A program made the position numbers and the translations under genes. The notes below the pieces were generated by a model. That model was not told the DNA's origin. It made no database searches and was given only the letters and a program-made list of their open reading frames with translations. Positions 17,525 through 28,039 of a stretch of DNA of 64,000 nt are shown here, one piece after another. The DNA is from Ostreococcus lucimarinus CCE9901 (taxonomy: Eukaryota; Chlorophyta; Mamiellophyceae; Mamiellales; Bathycoccaceae). The stretch lies in contig NC_009360.1 in the NCBI RefSeq assembly GCF_000092065.1, forward strand, positions 682,001 to 746,000, in the 5' to 3' direction. Numbering within the stretch: the stretch's first letter is position 1; every line of letters begins with the position of its first letter.

Positions 17525-19075
17525 CTACTTTCGACGCCTGTTCGTGGCGACGTGACGACGTTCGTTCGGGTTGCGACGGACGTCGCCGCCGCCGATTTCG
17601 TACGCCGTCTTCTGACTGGCGAAGTGCTTGGCGTCGGCGTACGATTCCTCGTTGTACTCGGCGGCGAAGACGTCTTCGCCTACTTGTTTCTTAGTCAGCC
17701 GCACGCTCATGAGTTGGTCTTCGCGTAAGATTATTTTCTTTGCGTTGCGACCACCCTTGGGCGCGGGCAAGGTGTACTTGCTGCCGCGTAAAACAAACTT
17801 TTTACGAACGCCGAATTGTTCGACGCCGTCGCGAGTGACGGTGTGCTCGACTTTTTGCAACGTTTGATTGCCGCACTTGGGACAAAACATACGAGTGAGA
17901 TTGCGGGTGATTTCGTTGCACGCGTGGCAGCGAAGAACCCATCGCCGTAGGTGCTCGATGCGCATGCCGTCGGGCGCGACGAGTTTAAGGCCCATCTGCA
18001 GAATGACGTTTTGCATGGCGTAATCAGCCGTTACGGAGGAGACGCACGATTCGAGTTCGACTTCCTCGTCGTCGTCGCTACGAGTGGACGCGTCGTCGTC
18101 CTCTTCCTCCTCCACATTCGCCTCGATTTCACCACGAGAGGTGAAGAAGTCCGTCGCTCGTTTGCTTTGCTCTTCGAGTTCCTCGGGCGTGGCTCCCTCA
18201 ACTTCCGCGTTCGCCGTCGCTCGACGTTCGGCTTCCTCCGCCGCTAAACGCGCGCGCTCCTCTCGCTTTTGGCGACGCACGCGCGTCGTTCGACAAATGA
18301 CCGGCGCCCATTCGTCGGTATCGCCCTCGACGTCCTTAACTATATGTTCCTGCGCCACCAACGCCTCCGCAGCCTTCTCCTTCAACGCTCGCACGCGTTC
18401 CTCCTCGGCGGCGCGTCGTTCCCTCGCCACCGCCGTCTCCGCCTCGCGCTCCTTTCGCAATTCCTCCTCCGCCGCCTGCTCGATCGAAACCTTGGCCATC
18501 TTTTCCCGCATCTCGCGTTCGGCTTCCTCCTGGAGCTTATTCATATCGTCCAACTCCGCCCAATCGTCCGCGTTCGGCACGTAATCCCATCCCGGCTGCT
18601 TCTCGAACCGATTCGTCTTTTTAGCGTGCGTCCTCGGCGGCGCCGGCTCCGTCCTCAAATGTTCCACCCCGTGACATCTTCCCTCCAAGTCATACGCCAG
18701 CGCGATGAGCTTCATGTCTACCCTCGACAGCGCGTGCACGTCTCCGGTCTTACTCGCGAACCGTTTCACCGCTTCGATCGCTTCTTCGCTCGGTTCGGCG
18801 ACTTCGAGCGCGCCCGCGCTCGCCGCCACCGCGTCTCGTCCCTTGGCGTCCCGAATCTCATCCAGCACCTCCGCGATCGTCACGCACAGCACGTTCGGGT
18901 CGGTCAGCGCGTAGCCCTTGAACACGGCGTTGGCGTCGACGACCGCCTTCAGCGTCGCGGCGTCGCGCAGTTTGCTCTCGAGCGTCGCCTCAGCCGCCGC
19001 CGCCGCGGACGCTTCGGCGGCGTCGACCGGCGCCGGTGCGGGATCGTCGCGCACGATTTTGGACCACGCGGACAT
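17525..19075 (-). CDS. NOB1: 20S pre-rRNA endonuclease NOB1
   Basis: NOB1 is a PIN-domain nuclease that cuts site D to mature the 3' end of 18S rRNA in the cytoplasm. The 516-residue ORF has a PIN domain with conserved acids in LKAVVDANAVFKG (about 40-55), the TIAEVLDEIRD helix and LSRVDMKLIALAYDLE. A charged coiled coil (about 190-290) follows. Then comes the NOB1-specific C-terminal half: DYAMQNVILQMGLKLV, a zinc ribbon CHACNEITR...FCPKCGNQT (about 380-402), and FVLRGSKYTLPAPKGG. The ATG at 19075 fits with MSAWSKIV directly ahead of the PIN fold. Confidence 0.93.
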   Translation of the reverse strand: MSAWSKIVRDDPAPAPVDAAEASAAAAAEATLESKLRDAATLKAVVDANAVFKGYALTDPNVLCVTIAEVLDEIRDAKGRDAVAASAGALEVAEPSEEAIEAVKRFASKTGDVHALSRVDMKLIALAYDLEGRCHGVEHLRTEPAPPRTHAKKTNRFEKQPGWDYVPNADDWAELDDMNKLQEEAEREMREKMAKVSIEQAAEEELRKEREAETAVARERRAAEEERVRALKEKAAEALVAQEHIVKDVEGDTDEWAPVICRTTRVRRQKREERARLAAEEAERRATANAEVEGATPEELEEQSKRATDFFTSRGEIEANVEEEEDDDASTRSDDDEEVELESCVSSVTADYAMQNVILQMGLKLVAPDGMRIEHLRRWVLRCHACNEITRNLTRMFCPKCGNQTLQKVEHTVTRDGVEQFGVRKKFVLRGSKYTLPAPKGGRNAKKIILREDQLMSVRLTKKQVGEDVFAAEYNEESYADAKHFASQKTAYEIGGGDVRRNPNERRHVATNRRRK

Positions 19076-19258
19076 GGCGTCGACGCGGCGTCGACGCGCG
19101 CGACGTCGAGCCGCGCGCGATGGGCGAAGGACGCGCGAGGCGAAGTGGCGTCGGCCGGGCGAGGGAGGCGCGCGGGACGCGCGAACGCGGGACGAGCGAC
19201 GGTGAAAGCGTCGGAGGTTTGGATTACAAAACGAAAGACGCGTGATGGTAATGTGCTA

Positions 19259-20650
19259 TTATTCGCTGAGCTCGGTGCCGGCCTGAATGGACCCCCAGCC
19301 GATCAAGCGCCAATGCTTCTCGACGCGACGACTCAACGCGACTTTTTCGCCAACCTTGGTGCACACGGGCGACGTGAGCTGAAGCTTGGCGAGATCCGAC
19401 TTGACGGCGACGACGCGCGCGCCGGTGCACATGGAACCTATGTTCAACATCAAAACTTCGCTCTTGGCGAGCTTCGATACCTTCCCTTGGCGCTCGCTGC
19501 CTTGGGTGCGAACGCCGAGGAGACGACGGAGGAGGAAAAAGTTGACTTCGAGTTCGGTGAAAACCTCGGGGAGCTTGCCGACTTCGCCGAGCACTTGACC
19601 GACGAGGCGATCGGCGCGCGTGAGCGTCGGGTCGCACGTCGTACCGACGCCGATTAAACCACCCGGGACGGCGTACTGAAGCAGGTTTTGCTCCGCAAAC
19701 AGCGAAACGATGCGAGTCATGATGGGCTTGCACTGAATTTTCCCATCCGCGTCCTTGGTGACGATGCCGGGGCGAACCTCGATGTCTTGACCAACCTTCA
19801 ACACGCCTTGGAGAATCGATCCACCGGCGACGCCGCCTTGAATTTCTTCAACCTCTGCGCCGGGTTTGTTCACGTCGAACGATCGAATGACGATCATGTT
19901 CGGCGGGGAGATGAAATTCCTCTCCGGCACCGGAATCTTTTTGATGATGTACTCGCACACGACGTCGATGTTGTACTTTAACTGCGCCGAGATCGGAATC
20001 ACGGGCGCACCATCCGCGATCGTGCCTTGAATGAATTTGCAGATCGTATCGTACTGGTTCGCCGCCGCGTTCTCTTGCACCAAATCAATCTTATTTTGCA
20101 AAATGATGATGTGCTTCAGTCGCATAATCTCCACCGCCGCCAAGTGCTCGCTCGTCTGCGGCTGCGGACACGTCTCGTTCCCGGCGATCAACAACAACGC
20201 CCCATCCATCACGGCCGCCCCGTTCAACATGGTCGCCATCAAAATATCGTGTCCAGGGCAATCCACAAACGACACGTGTCGCACCAACTGCATCTTTTTA
20301 TCCTCGAATCCCTTCACCTCGCACGCCGGCGCGTCCTCCTTCGTCGACGAGTACGCTCGATAGCAATCCGGTCTCGGGCATTTCTCATCCTCGCACTTGT
20401 ATATCTTCGCGTTCGCGTATCCTAGCTTAATCGTAATGTTTCTCTCCAGCTCATTCTTAAACCGCACCGTCTGCACGCCGGAGATCGCCTTCACCACCGT
20501 CGATTTCCCGTGCGCGACGTGTCCGATGGTGCCGATGTTGATGGTGGCTTGCCTCGAGATCACCTCCGGCGACAGCGGCGTCAGCGACCCGACGTCCAGC
20601 GTCGCCAGGTCTTGCACGCTCAATCCATCGTCACCGCACGCGTACACCAT
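19259..20650 (-). CDS. EIF2G: Translation initiation factor eIF2 subunit gamma
   Basis: This is the GTPase subunit of eIF2, which delivers initiator Met-tRNA to the 40S subunit. It has 463 residues from the ATG at 20650. The open frame continues far upstream, but that part is Arg/Ala-rich and non-homologous. G1 is GHVAHGKST (43-51), G3 DCPGHD, and G4 NKID. A zinc knuckle Cys86-x4-Cys91-x4-Cys96 is present, one ligand fewer than I would expect in that line, with further ligands possibly nearby. Domains II and III follow ([27 protein letters not shown]). The LARADRLVG-type segment and terminal [14 protein letters not shown] match eIF2-gamma rather than EF-Tu. Confidence 0.96.
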   Translation of the reverse strand: MVYACGDDGLSVQDLATLDVGSLTPLSPEVISRQATINIGTIGHVAHGKSTVVKAISGVQTVRFKNELERNITIKLGYANAKIYKCEDEKCPRPDCYRAYSSTKEDAPACEVKGFEDKKMQLVRHVSFVDCPGHDILMATMLNGAAVMDGALLLIAGNETCPQPQTSEHLAAVEIMRLKHIIILQNKIDLVQENAAANQYDTICKFIQGTIADGAPVIPISAQLKYNIDVVCEYIIKKIPVPERNFISPPNMIVIRSFDVNKPGAEVEEIQGGVAGGSILQGVLKVGQDIEVRPGIVTKDADGKIQCKPIMTRIVSLFAEQNLLQYAVPGGLIGVGTTCDPTLTRADRLVGQVLGEVGKLPEVFTELEVNFFLLRRLLGVRTQGSERQGKVSKLAKSEVLMLNIGSMCTGARVVAVKSDLAKLQLTSPVCTKVGEKVALSRRVEKHWRLIGWGSIQAGTELSE

Positions 20651-20987
20651 CGCGCTTTCGAGCGCTTCAGCGCGCGCTCGCGCGTCCTCGCGCGTCGACC
20701 GATCGGAAACCCTCGCGTCGCCCCGCGCGCGTCCTTCGCCGCGCCTCGCGTCGCTCTTCGCGCGTCGCCGAGACGACCCGCGCGCTGCACCGCGTCCGTC
20801 TCGCGTCGGCGGTCGCGTCCGTCGCGCGTCGTCGAGCGCGTCGCGGTGTGCGCGCGACGCGCGACGACGACGACGCGCGGCGTCAAAACGAACCGCGCGA
20901 TCGACGCGACGCGGCGAGCGTCGACGCGCGCGCGCTCGAGCGCGACGGCCGACGCGGCGACGCGCGCGTCCGACGCGCCGCGCGCGA
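20651..20987. promoter_or_regulatory. Divergent intergenic region, eIF2-gamma / WW-GYF gene
   Basis: 337 bases between start codons, extremely CG-dense. Frames are open in several directions here, but the translations are Arg/Ala/Asp strings without domain similarity, so I treat it as promoter and 5' UTR. No TATA-like element stands out. Confidence 0.45.
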
Positions 20988-22352
20988 ATGCCGGCGAAAC
21001 GCGCGCGCGAGGCGGCGTCGCGAGGCGATGCGGCGTCGAACGACGACGCGAATCTCGCGCGGGCGATCGCCGGCGCGCGCGCGGCGTCGCTCGCGCGACG
21101 GGAAACGACGTGGACGGACGAACGATGCGACGGCGCGGCGGCGCCGGGCGCGAGGCGCACGGAGATCAACTTTCCGGGGTCGAGGGAGGAGTACGAGGAA
21201 TTGCTGCTGACGCTCGGCGACGGCGACGCGGCGAGACGCGCGGCGAATGTCGAGAAAAAATTGCGCGCGCGCGAGGGCGAAGCGGGAGAGGACGACGCGG
21301 ACGACGCGTGGACGGTGGCGGCGGTGATCGTGCCGGAGAATGGGCGCGCGGGCGAGGAGGGGGGGGGGGAGGGCGCGGCGCGCGACGGGAGGTGGGTGCA
21401 GTCGCACGACGCGGAGAGCGACGCGTTTTATTATTTTCACTCGGTGACGCACGAGACGACGTGGGAACGGCCGAGTGGGGTGGAGATCGTGCCGGACGAG
21501 ACGGCGGCGGCGAAGATGGCGGCGGAGGCGAAGGCGAAGGAGACGAAGGCGAAGGAGGCGCGAGAACGCGCGTTCGCGGAAGCGCGCGCGGACGCCGACG
21601 TCACGACCGACGCGTTGGACGCGTTGAAGAAGCACACGTCCGTGGACGTCGCGCGCGTCAAGTTGCCGGGACTGAAGAGTTGGTATTACGAAGATGATTC
21701 GGGGAATTGGCAGGGGCCGTTCGCCGCGACCGAGTTGATGGCGTGGCGAGCGATGCTTCCCATGGAGCTTCGTCTCTTCGAGCACGGTGACGAAGAGGCC
21801 GAGACGACGCTCGCGAATGTGCTCGGTGACGCGCCCCTGCTCGCGCAGTGCGCCGCGCTCGGGGTTGTTTTACCCCCGCGGTCGACGGCGGCGCACGCCC
21901 AAGCCGCGCTTCGCGAGGCCAAGGGCTCGGCGGCGCTTCCAGAGGACGAAGCAGAAGAGGAGCCTCGAGCGCGAAACGATTGGGAACGGGCCGTCATGGA
22001 AGGCTTACCTCCCGAGCGAGCGATCATGAGCGGCGCCGATCCCGCCGAAGTGGCGCGAAAAGTGATCGAAAAACGCGCCGCCGATTTGGAAGCGTCGTAC
22101 GCTTCCACGGGCGTGTACAACACCATGCTGCATAGAATTACAGACGCATCGACGATTGCGAAATCGACGTCGGTTTATAGCGACATAGGATTAGACAATT
22201 ACGTGGACACGACCACGCTCGACGCGGCGCTGCACGAGATGAAGAATCGCAAGCACGTCAAGTTGACCCCAAAGCAAATCGCGCGACTCAAGGAGCGCAA
22301 ACGCAAGCTCAAAGACAAGTTCAACAACGAATGGTTGCGAAGAGACGATTGA
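20988..22352 (+). CDS. WW-domain plus GYF-like-domain protein
   Basis: 454 residues from the ATG at 20988 ([10 protein letters not shown]). A WW domain lies at about 138-165: [19 protein letters not shown], then THETTWERP, with both signature Trp present. A charged helix follows. Then comes a GYF-like segment (about 235-270): [20 protein letters not shown], then [14 protein letters not shown], retaining W-x-Y, GPF and the W after the MxxW pattern. WW and GYF domains both bind proline-rich ligands, often in pre-mRNA splicing factors. The C-terminus ([11 protein letters not shown], then a Lys/Arg helix) is conserved-looking but unassigned. A splicing-related role is an inference. Confidence 0.75.
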   Translation: MPAKRAREAASRGDAASNDDANLARAIAGARAASLARRETTWTDERCDGAAAPGARRTEINFPGSREEYEELLLTLGDGDAARRAANVEKKLRAREGEAGEDDADDAWTVAAVIVPENGRAGEEGGGEGAARDGRWVQSHDAESDAFYYFHSVTHETTWERPSGVEIVPDETAAAKMAAEAKAKETKAKEARERAFAEARADADVTTDALDALKKHTSVDVARVKLPGLKSWYYEDDSGNWQGPFAATELMAWRAMLPMELRLFEHGDEEAETTLANVLGDAPLLAQCAALGVVLPPRSTAAHAQAALREAKGSAALPEDEAEEEPRARNDWERAVMEGLPPERAIMSGADPAEVARKVIEKRAADLEASYASTGVYNTMLHRITDASTIAKSTSVYSDIGLDNYVDTTTLDAALHEMKNRKHVKLTPKQIARLKERKRKLKDKFNNEWLRRDD

Positions 22353-22365
22353 GCGAGCGCTTCGG

Positions 22366-22400
22366 TGTGGCGAATTAGATATGGATGTGGCGAATTAGAT
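22366..22400 (+). repeat. Short direct repeat in 3' region
   Basis: The 15-base word tgtggcgaattagat occurs at 22366-22380 and again at 22386-22400, a 20-base period. It lies just after the WW-GYF stop codon, so probably in its 3' UTR. Confidence 0.9.
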
Positions 22401-22498
22401 AGTTAAGATAGAAGAAGCCAGCTTACAAATGTCGTAGCGTTACACAGTTTGCAATATTGATTGTTCGCTAAAGATTGAAAAATGCGAAGTCGCTCGAA

Positions 22499-23824
22499 TC
22501 AGATGTTGCTCAACCCGGTCGCCGCTCTAAACGCGTCGTTATACGCGGTGTAATTGGGATCATTTCGCCATACTTCGTTCTTACTTTGTTTGCGTTCTTC
22601 TTTCGTGTTGTCTCGGTGCCTCCAAAACGCAGCGAGCATGCTGCCGAGGACGGAGTGCACCGTCGCGGAAATCGCGCACGGCACCGCGACCAACGGATCG
22701 GCAAAGTGTGCGGAGGCGAGAACGACGCCGAGCGCCGAGTTTTGCATGCCAACTTCGATGCTCATCGTTCGCGAGGTCTTACTCGAGAATCCAGCGGAGC
22801 GGGACAGGAAGTATCCCAAACCGAACCCGAGCGTATGCAGCAAGGCGACGGCGGCGATGAGCGTCGGTCCCGCGGCGAGAATCTGAGTCGACGTGCGACC
22901 GATGATGGACGCGCAAATCAGCGCCACCGTGAGAACCGCAGTGATCGGCGCGAATGGCTCGAGCGTCTCGCTGAACTTGGGCGCGTACTTCTTCAACACC
23001 AAACCAGCGACGACTGGAAGCAACACGACTTTGCACGTGCTGACGAATAACCCGCCGCCGTCGACGGGGATCATCGTTCCCGCGAGATGCTGCGTCAACG
23101 TCGGCGTCATCACCGTCGCCATGAACGTGCTCACCGTGGTCAACACCACGCTCAGCGGCACGCTCGCACCGGCCAGAAACGTCACGACGTTCGACGCCGT
23201 CCCTCCCGGACAGCACCCGACCAAAATCAACCCCGCCGCGAGCGATTGATTCGCCAGAAACATTTTCCCGACCAAAAACGCCAGCGTCGGCATCACCGTG
23301 TACTGCAGCGCGACGCCCATCCCAATCTTCCACGGCTGCCCGAACACCGCGCGGAAATCGCTCAAATCGAGCGTGATCCCCATCCCCAGCATCGTCCCCG
23401 CGAGCGCGTACGTCACCGCGTCGCCTCGAAACCAGCTCACCGTTCCCGGCGCGCACATCCCCGCCAGCGCCCCGAGCGCGACGAACACCGGGAAATACCC
23501 CGTCGCCGTCGCGCACGCGTCGATCGCGCGCTCGCGCGTCGTCTTCGGCGTGTCCACGAAGAACCCGCTCTCCCTATCGCTCTCGTGCGTCGCCCGCGTC
23601 TTCGCGCGCGCGCCTCGCGCGCGCGCCTCGCGATCGCGCGCGTCGTCGCGCGTCGTCGCCGCCGCGCTCTCGATCGCGCGCGCGCGTCGATCCGCGCGCG
23701 TCGCGACGCGCGCGCGCGTCGCGCATCGCGCCGTCGCCGATTCGCGTCCCGTCGAATTCCGACGCGCGCGCGCGTCCGCGCGCCATCGCGCGCCGCGCGC
23801 GACGGCGCGCGTCGTCGTCAGCAT
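22499..23824 (-). CDS. BASS: Bile acid:sodium symporter family (BASS) transporter, probably plastid
   Basis: 441 residues from the ATG at 23824. The first about 105 residues are Arg/Ala/Thr-rich with few acids, as in a plastid transit peptide. Then come about nine to ten hydrophobic helices with BASS motifs: GMGITLDLSDF, GLILVGCCPGGTASN and a second conserved stretch GMQNSALGVVLASAHF. The crossed-helix sodium-binding elements (CPGGTASN and EVGMQNSALG) are intact. Plant BASS members at the plastid envelope carry pyruvate or other organic acids with sodium; the substrate here cannot be read from sequence. It is divergent from the RING gene, with 91 bases between start codons. Confidence 0.9.
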   Translation of the reverse strand: MLTTTRAVARGARWRADARARRNSTGRESATARCATRARVATRADRRARAIESAAATTRDDARDREARARGARAKTRATHESDRESGFFVDTPKTTRERAIDACATATGYFPVFVALGALAGMCAPGTVSWFRGDAVTYALAGTMLGMGITLDLSDFRAVFGQPWKIGMGVALQYTVMPTLAFLVGKMFLANQSLAAGLILVGCCPGGTASNVVTFLAGASVPLSVVLTTVSTFMATVMTPTLTQHLAGTMIPVDGGGLFVSTCKVVLLPVVAGLVLKKYAPKFSETLEPFAPITAVLTVALICASIIGRTSTQILAAGPTLIAAVALLHTLGFGLGYFLSRSAGFSSKTSRTMSIEVGMQNSALGVVLASAHFADPLVAVPCAISATVHSVLGSMLAAFWRHRDNTKEERKQSKNEVWRNDPNYTAYNDAFRAATGLSNI

Positions 23825-23915
23825 CGCGCGCGCGCGTTCGCGTCTCGAGCGCGCGCGCGCGGCGACGTCTCGCGCGCGGTGGAGTGATGCTGACGCGGCA
23901 TCACACCGCGACGCC

Positions 23916-24731
23916 ATGGCGTCGAGCGACGACGACGCGCTCGAGCGCGCGACGCGCGCGCGCGAGGACGACATCGCGCGCGTGCTCGGGACGAACCGAC
24001 AGGCGCGACGCGACGCGCGCGCGCGGCTGGACGCGGACGAGGCGCTCGCGCGAAGATTACAGCGCGAGGAGGACGAGGCGTACGCGGAAGAAGCGGCGCG
24101 GCGCGACGTCCGAGCCGCGCAGGCGGGCACGAATCCGTTCGCGGGATTCATGGAGGACGTTCTGGGCGCGGTGCGCGGCGCGGTGGACGGCGAGGTCGAG
24201 AGGGGGACGGGGAGACGCGCGCGGGCGGGCGACGGCGACGCGAGGCGAGACGACGCGCGCGGCGACGACGGCGACGGACGAGGGCGATTCACGCTCGAAA
24301 TCCCGATCGGGAGCGGTGGGGAGACGCTCAGGATCGATCCCGCGGCGATGTTCGGGGACGAGGACGCGGGCGGGGGGGTCGCAGGGTTCGGCGGTTTCGA
24401 CGGGTTCGACGACGCGTTTCGGAGGTTGGGCGCGCCGGGGAGCATCTTGGACATGTTGAACGCGATGCAAGGGATGAATTGGGGCGGGCGCGGGGGAGGG
24501 GGTGGAATGCGCGAAAACGAGCGCGCGGCGATGCCGACGGAGACGTACGCGCGAGGCGCCGATGAAAACGAGAACGAAACGTGCAGCGTGTGCCTTTCGC
24601 AAATGGAAACCGGCGAGGAGGCGAAGAGGCTCGGGTGTAAGCACGTGTATCATCCCGCGTGCATCGATCGATGGCTCGAACGAAGTAGGTTGTGTCCGGT
24701 GTGCAAACGAGACGTTTGTGCCGCGAGGTAG
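23916..24731 (+). CDS. RING-H2 finger protein, probable E3 ubiquitin ligase
   Basis: 271 residues from the ATG at 23916 (MASSDDDALERA). The N-terminal Ala/Arg/Glu-rich helix (LARRLQREEDEAYAEE) resembles a ubiquitin-interacting motif. The middle is Gly/Asp-rich and probably disordered. The C-terminus carries a complete RING-H2: CSVC, CKHVYHPAC, CPVC, with spacing C-x2-C...C-x-H-x2-H-x2-C...C-x2-C and a Trp in the E2-binding position (DRWLERSRLCPVC). No transmembrane segment is seen, so it is probably a soluble E3; substrates are unknown. Confidence 0.88.
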   Translation: MASSDDDALERATRAREDDIARVLGTNRQARRDARARLDADEALARRLQREEDEAYAEEAARRDVRAAQAGTNPFAGFMEDVLGAVRGAVDGEVERGTGRRARAGDGDARRDDARGDDGDGRGRFTLEIPIGSGGETLRIDPAAMFGDEDAGGGVAGFGGFDGFDDAFRRLGAPGSILDMLNAMQGMNWGGRGGGGGMRENERAAMPTETYARGADENENETCSVCLSQMETGEEAKRLGCKHVYHPACIDRWLERSRLCPVCKRDVCAAR

Positions 24732-24802
24732 GTTAGCAAAGCTGCTTATGCGTCGTTTAATTCAAATTACAATGCAGTCGCGCGCGCGTCTTCTACGGTC
24801 TT

Positions 24803-26377
24803 CTATCGGCGCGCCGCCATCCAATCGGGCACGAATGCGCGCCGTTTCTTGGTCGATCTCGCGTTATCGTCGTCGGTCGACGCGATCGTCGCCTTTTTCC
24901 TCGGCAAAGGCGCGGTGATGATGTCGAACGCGCGCTGACACCGCGCGTCCCAGTCTTGTCGAATCTTCGCTTCGCGCTCGAGCCACGTCATCTTCTTCGG
25001 CGGTTCGAAGACGACGCCGTTCTCCGCCGCGGCTAAACGCACGCTCGGTTTGTCGGGTACCTTGGGAGGCTTGATCGTGACGTCTTCCACGTTCACGCGC
25101 GATTTCAACACCCCGTGTTCGTCCTTGACTTTGCTCCAAAAGTCCGTGAGCGCTCTGCCGCCGAGTTCGTCGAGCGGGATCGGCGCGTCGGCGTCGCGCG
25201 GATAGAACCCTTCGGAGAACTCGCCCGTGCACAAATGCCCGAAATGAATCAAAGGATCGTGAACTTCTTCGGCGTCGCCATTTACGCGCGTGTTACCCAT
25301 GACGCACCCGGGGCGCACGGCGCGCACGAACGCTTCGAGCTCGTTGTACGGCGCGTGCAGAGAGTACGCCACCGAGACGATGCGCCCCGCGGCGGCGTTC
25401 TCATCGATCGGCACGTCCATGCCGTGCGCGTTGGCGCCGTCGTCGTCGACACGCCCCGTTCCAGTCGCAGTGCCACTTCTATCGCGCACCGCGCTCCATC
25501 CGGTGGGCAAAATCGCGAGCGGCGGCGCGTCCTCGTGCCGCAGTCCCGCGGCGAGCGAGCGCAGCGTCGACGGCCGAACGTGCTGTTTCGGTACGCATCG
25601 TATGTTTGTGCGCGCGCGCGCGTCCAAAGCCTCGTTCGCCGATCGCGTGATCAAAAGCGCCTTTTCGCACGCCCTCGTGCCGTGCATGAAACGCGCGTAC
25701 GACGACACCAAATACCTATTGTCCGCCAACTCCACCGGACACCCCACGGCTTCGCTCACCGCGCACGCCAAATCCTCCTTCCCGAGCGAATCCACGCCTA
25801 ATACGATCGGCCGATCCATGTTCGCCTCGCACAGCGCGATCACCTCCGCCGTCGCGCTTCCGCGATCGGGAAACACGCACGTCGGATGCGCGTACGTGTT
25901 ATCCAGGTACAACGCGTCGATCGGCGCCCGCGTCACGCATCTCGGCAGCGCCGCCCTCGTCCCGAAATCTTCCCGTCTAAAATCTCCCGTGTGCAGCACG
26001 CGTCCGCGCGGTCCATCGATCAGCACCATCGCGCTCCCCGGGCAGTGTCCCGCGTCGATCAGCGTCACCGTGACCGTCGTGTTCGCCGTCAATCGTATCG
26101 CCGTCGGTTCGCCGACTTCGAGCGCGCGCGCGTGTCGCCCCAGCGTCGGCCATCGCCTCACCAGCACCTCTCGCGTGATCTCCGTGCAGAAGATCTTCCC
26201 CCCCGCGCGCGCCGGCGACCATCCTCGGCGTCCCAATCCGACGACGTGATCCGCGTGCGCGTGCGTGCAAAAGTGCGCGCGCACGTTCGTCGCGCTCGTC
26301 GGTGCCCAGAAATCGATCGTCACGCTCGCGTCGCGCGACACCGCGATCGGAAGCGCGCGCAGGCCCGCGGTGGCCAT
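24803..26377 (-). CDS. SNM1/PSO2-family beta-CASP nuclease (Apollo/Artemis-like)
   Basis: A 524-residue metallo-beta-lactamase/beta-CASP DNA nuclease of the family that repairs interstrand crosslinks and processes ends or telomeres. Visible motifs are THAHADHVVGL (motif 2), DAGHCPGSAM (motif 3), LHTGDFR (motif 4), and the YLDNTYAHP stretch seen in SNM1A, Apollo and Artemis. The DRMBL-type region follows, with RIVSVAYSLHAPYNELEAF. The Lys-rich terminus ending FVPDWMAARR looks like a nuclear-signal tail. Which of the three paralogues it represents is unclear; its short N-terminus argues against full-length SNM1A with a UBZ finger. It is divergent from RPT5 (242 bases). Confidence 0.9.
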   Translation of the reverse strand: MATAGLRALPIAVSRDASVTIDFWAPTSATNVRAHFCTHAHADHVVGLGRRGWSPARAGGKIFCTEITREVLVRRWPTLGRHARALEVGEPTAIRLTANTTVTVTLIDAGHCPGSAMVLIDGPRGRVLHTGDFRREDFGTRAALPRCVTRAPIDALYLDNTYAHPTCVFPDRGSATAEVIALCEANMDRPIVLGVDSLGKEDLACAVSEAVGCPVELADNRYLVSSYARFMHGTRACEKALLITRSANEALDARARTNIRCVPKQHVRPSTLRSLAAGLRHEDAPPLAILPTGWSAVRDRSGTATGTGRVDDDGANAHGMDVPIDENAAAGRIVSVAYSLHAPYNELEAFVRAVRPGCVMGNTRVNGDAEEVHDPLIHFGHLCTGEFSEGFYPRDADAPIPLDELGGRALTDFWSKVKDEHGVLKSRVNVEDVTIKPPKVPDKPSVRLAAAENGVVFEPPKKMTWLEREAKIRQDWDARCQRAFDIITAPLPRKKATIASTDDDNARSTKKRRAFVPDWMAARR

Positions 26378-26619
26378 CCCGAGACGCCGAGACGTCGTCC
26401 CGCGCGCGGGTCGTCGCGGCGCGCGCGGTCGGCGACGCGACGCGACGCGCGACGCGTTTTACCGTCGCGACGCGCCGAACGGTCAACGACGATCTGACGC
26501 CACTCGACGCCGCGCGTCGGTGAAGCGCGCCCGTCGTCGACGCGCGCGCGACGCGCGCGCGGGAGACGCGAAACGAACGACGCGCGCGAGGCGATCGCGC
26601 GCGCGGCGAACGACGCGCG

Positions 26620-27897
26620 ATGGACCTGGACGCCGCGTTCGATGACGATCAAACGCGCGCGCTCGCGGAGCTCGAAAACGCGCCGCTCGACGACGTCCTG
26701 GCGCGGGCGCGCATGCTCGAGCACGAGCTCCGCGTGCTGCGCGATGAGAGCAATCGCCTGAACCTGGAGTGCCAGGGCGAGCGAGAGCGGGTGAAGGACA
26801 ACGAGGAGAAGATCAAGCTGAATAAGCAGCTGCCGTACTTGGTGGGGAACGTGGTGGAACTCTTGGACTTGGCGCCGGAGGAAGAGGAGCTGGAGGATCA
26901 AGCGACGGCGGACGTGGACGCGCAGCGACGAGGGAAGGCGGTGGTGCTGAAGACGACGACGAGGCAGACGATATTCTTGCCCGTGGTCGGGTTGGTGGAC
27001 GCGGAGACGCTGAAACCGGGGGACTTGGTGGGGGTGAATAAGGATTCGTATTTGATTTTGGACACGCTTCCGGCGGAGTACGATTCGCGAGTGAAGGCGA
27101 TGGAGGTGGACGAGAAGCCGACGGATGATTACACCGACATAGGGGGGCTTGAGAAACAAATTCGGGAGATGCGGGAAGCCATCGTGTTGCCGATGACGCA
27201 CGCGGCCAAGTTCGCGAAACTCGGTATTCGACCGCCGAAAGGGGTGCTTTTGTACGGACCGCCCGGGACGGGAAAGACGTTGATCGCGCGAGCGTGCGCG
27301 GCGCAGACGAACGCGGCGTATCTCAAGCTCGCGGGGCCGCTGTTGGTGCAAATGTTCATCGGCGACGGCGCAAAGTTGGTGCGAGACGCGTTCGCGTTGG
27401 CCAAGGAAAAGTCGCCAGCCATCATCTTCATCGATGAGATCGACGCCATCGGGACCAAGCGTTTCGATTCCGACACCAACGGTGATCGCGAAGTCCAGCG
27501 CACGATGTTAGAGCTCCTTAATCAGCTCGATGGGTTCTCGAGCGACGATAGAATCAAAATCATCGCCGCCACGAACCGAGCCGATATTCTCGATCCCGCG
27601 CTCATGCGCTCCGGTCGACTCGACCGTAAGATCGAGTTCCCTCATCCGAACGAAGATGCTCGAGCGCAAATCATGAAGATCCACTCCCGCAAGATGAACG
27701 TTAACCCCGAGGTGAACTTTGACGAGCTCGCTCGCGGCACCGAAGATTTCAACGGCGCCCAGCTCAAAGCCGTGTGCGTCGAAGCCGGCATGCTCGCCCT
27801 CCGTCGCGACGGCACGGAGATCACGCACGAAGATTTTAACGAGGGTATCATCCAAGTTCAGGCTAAGAAGAAGGCTGACTTGTTTTACTACGCCTAG
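26620..27897 (+). CDS. RPT5: 26S proteasome regulatory ATPase RPT5
   Basis: One of six AAA+ ATPases in the base ring of the 19S regulatory particle, which unfolds substrates and opens the 20S gate. 425 residues. It has an N-terminal coiled coil (about 20-75), an OB-like domain, and an AAA+ domain with Walker A GPPGTGKT (213-220), Walker B FIDEID (about 270-275), SRH and arginine fingers. The C-terminus FYYA is the HbYX-type gate-opening tail that distinguishes RPT5 among RPT subunits. It is the second proteasome-base/lid gene in the window, though it is about 24 kb from RPN8 and not co-transcribed. Confidence 0.97.
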   Translation: MDLDAAFDDDQTRALAELENAPLDDVLARARMLEHELRVLRDESNRLNLECQGERERVKDNEEKIKLNKQLPYLVGNVVELLDLAPEEEELEDQATADVDAQRRGKAVVLKTTTRQTIFLPVVGLVDAETLKPGDLVGVNKDSYLILDTLPAEYDSRVKAMEVDEKPTDDYTDIGGLEKQIREMREAIVLPMTHAAKFAKLGIRPPKGVLLYGPPGTGKTLIARACAAQTNAAYLKLAGPLLVQMFIGDGAKLVRDAFALAKEKSPAIIFIDEIDAIGTKRFDSDTNGDREVQRTMLELLNQLDGFSSDDRIKIIAATNRADILDPALMRSGRLDRKIEFPHPNEDARAQIMKIHSRKMNVNPEVNFDELARGTEDFNGAQLKAVCVEAGMLALRRDGTEITHEDFNEGIIQVQAKKKADLFYYA

Positions 27898-28039
27898 TTA
27901 GCGCCCCGTTTGAGTTGTAGTTTCGACGCCAGATTTTAGTACACCCTAAACCTGTTAGACGCTAGGGTTGACGTTGTATTTGACCCTACCTCTCGGCGCC
28001 ACATCTCGACGCGCCCGTCGCGGACGACGCGCGATCGCC

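Noticed and set aside
20651-21169. Upstream extension of the eIF2-gamma frame
   Set aside because: Translation is Arg/Ala-rich and not part of eIF2-gamma; family length is met by the start at 20650.
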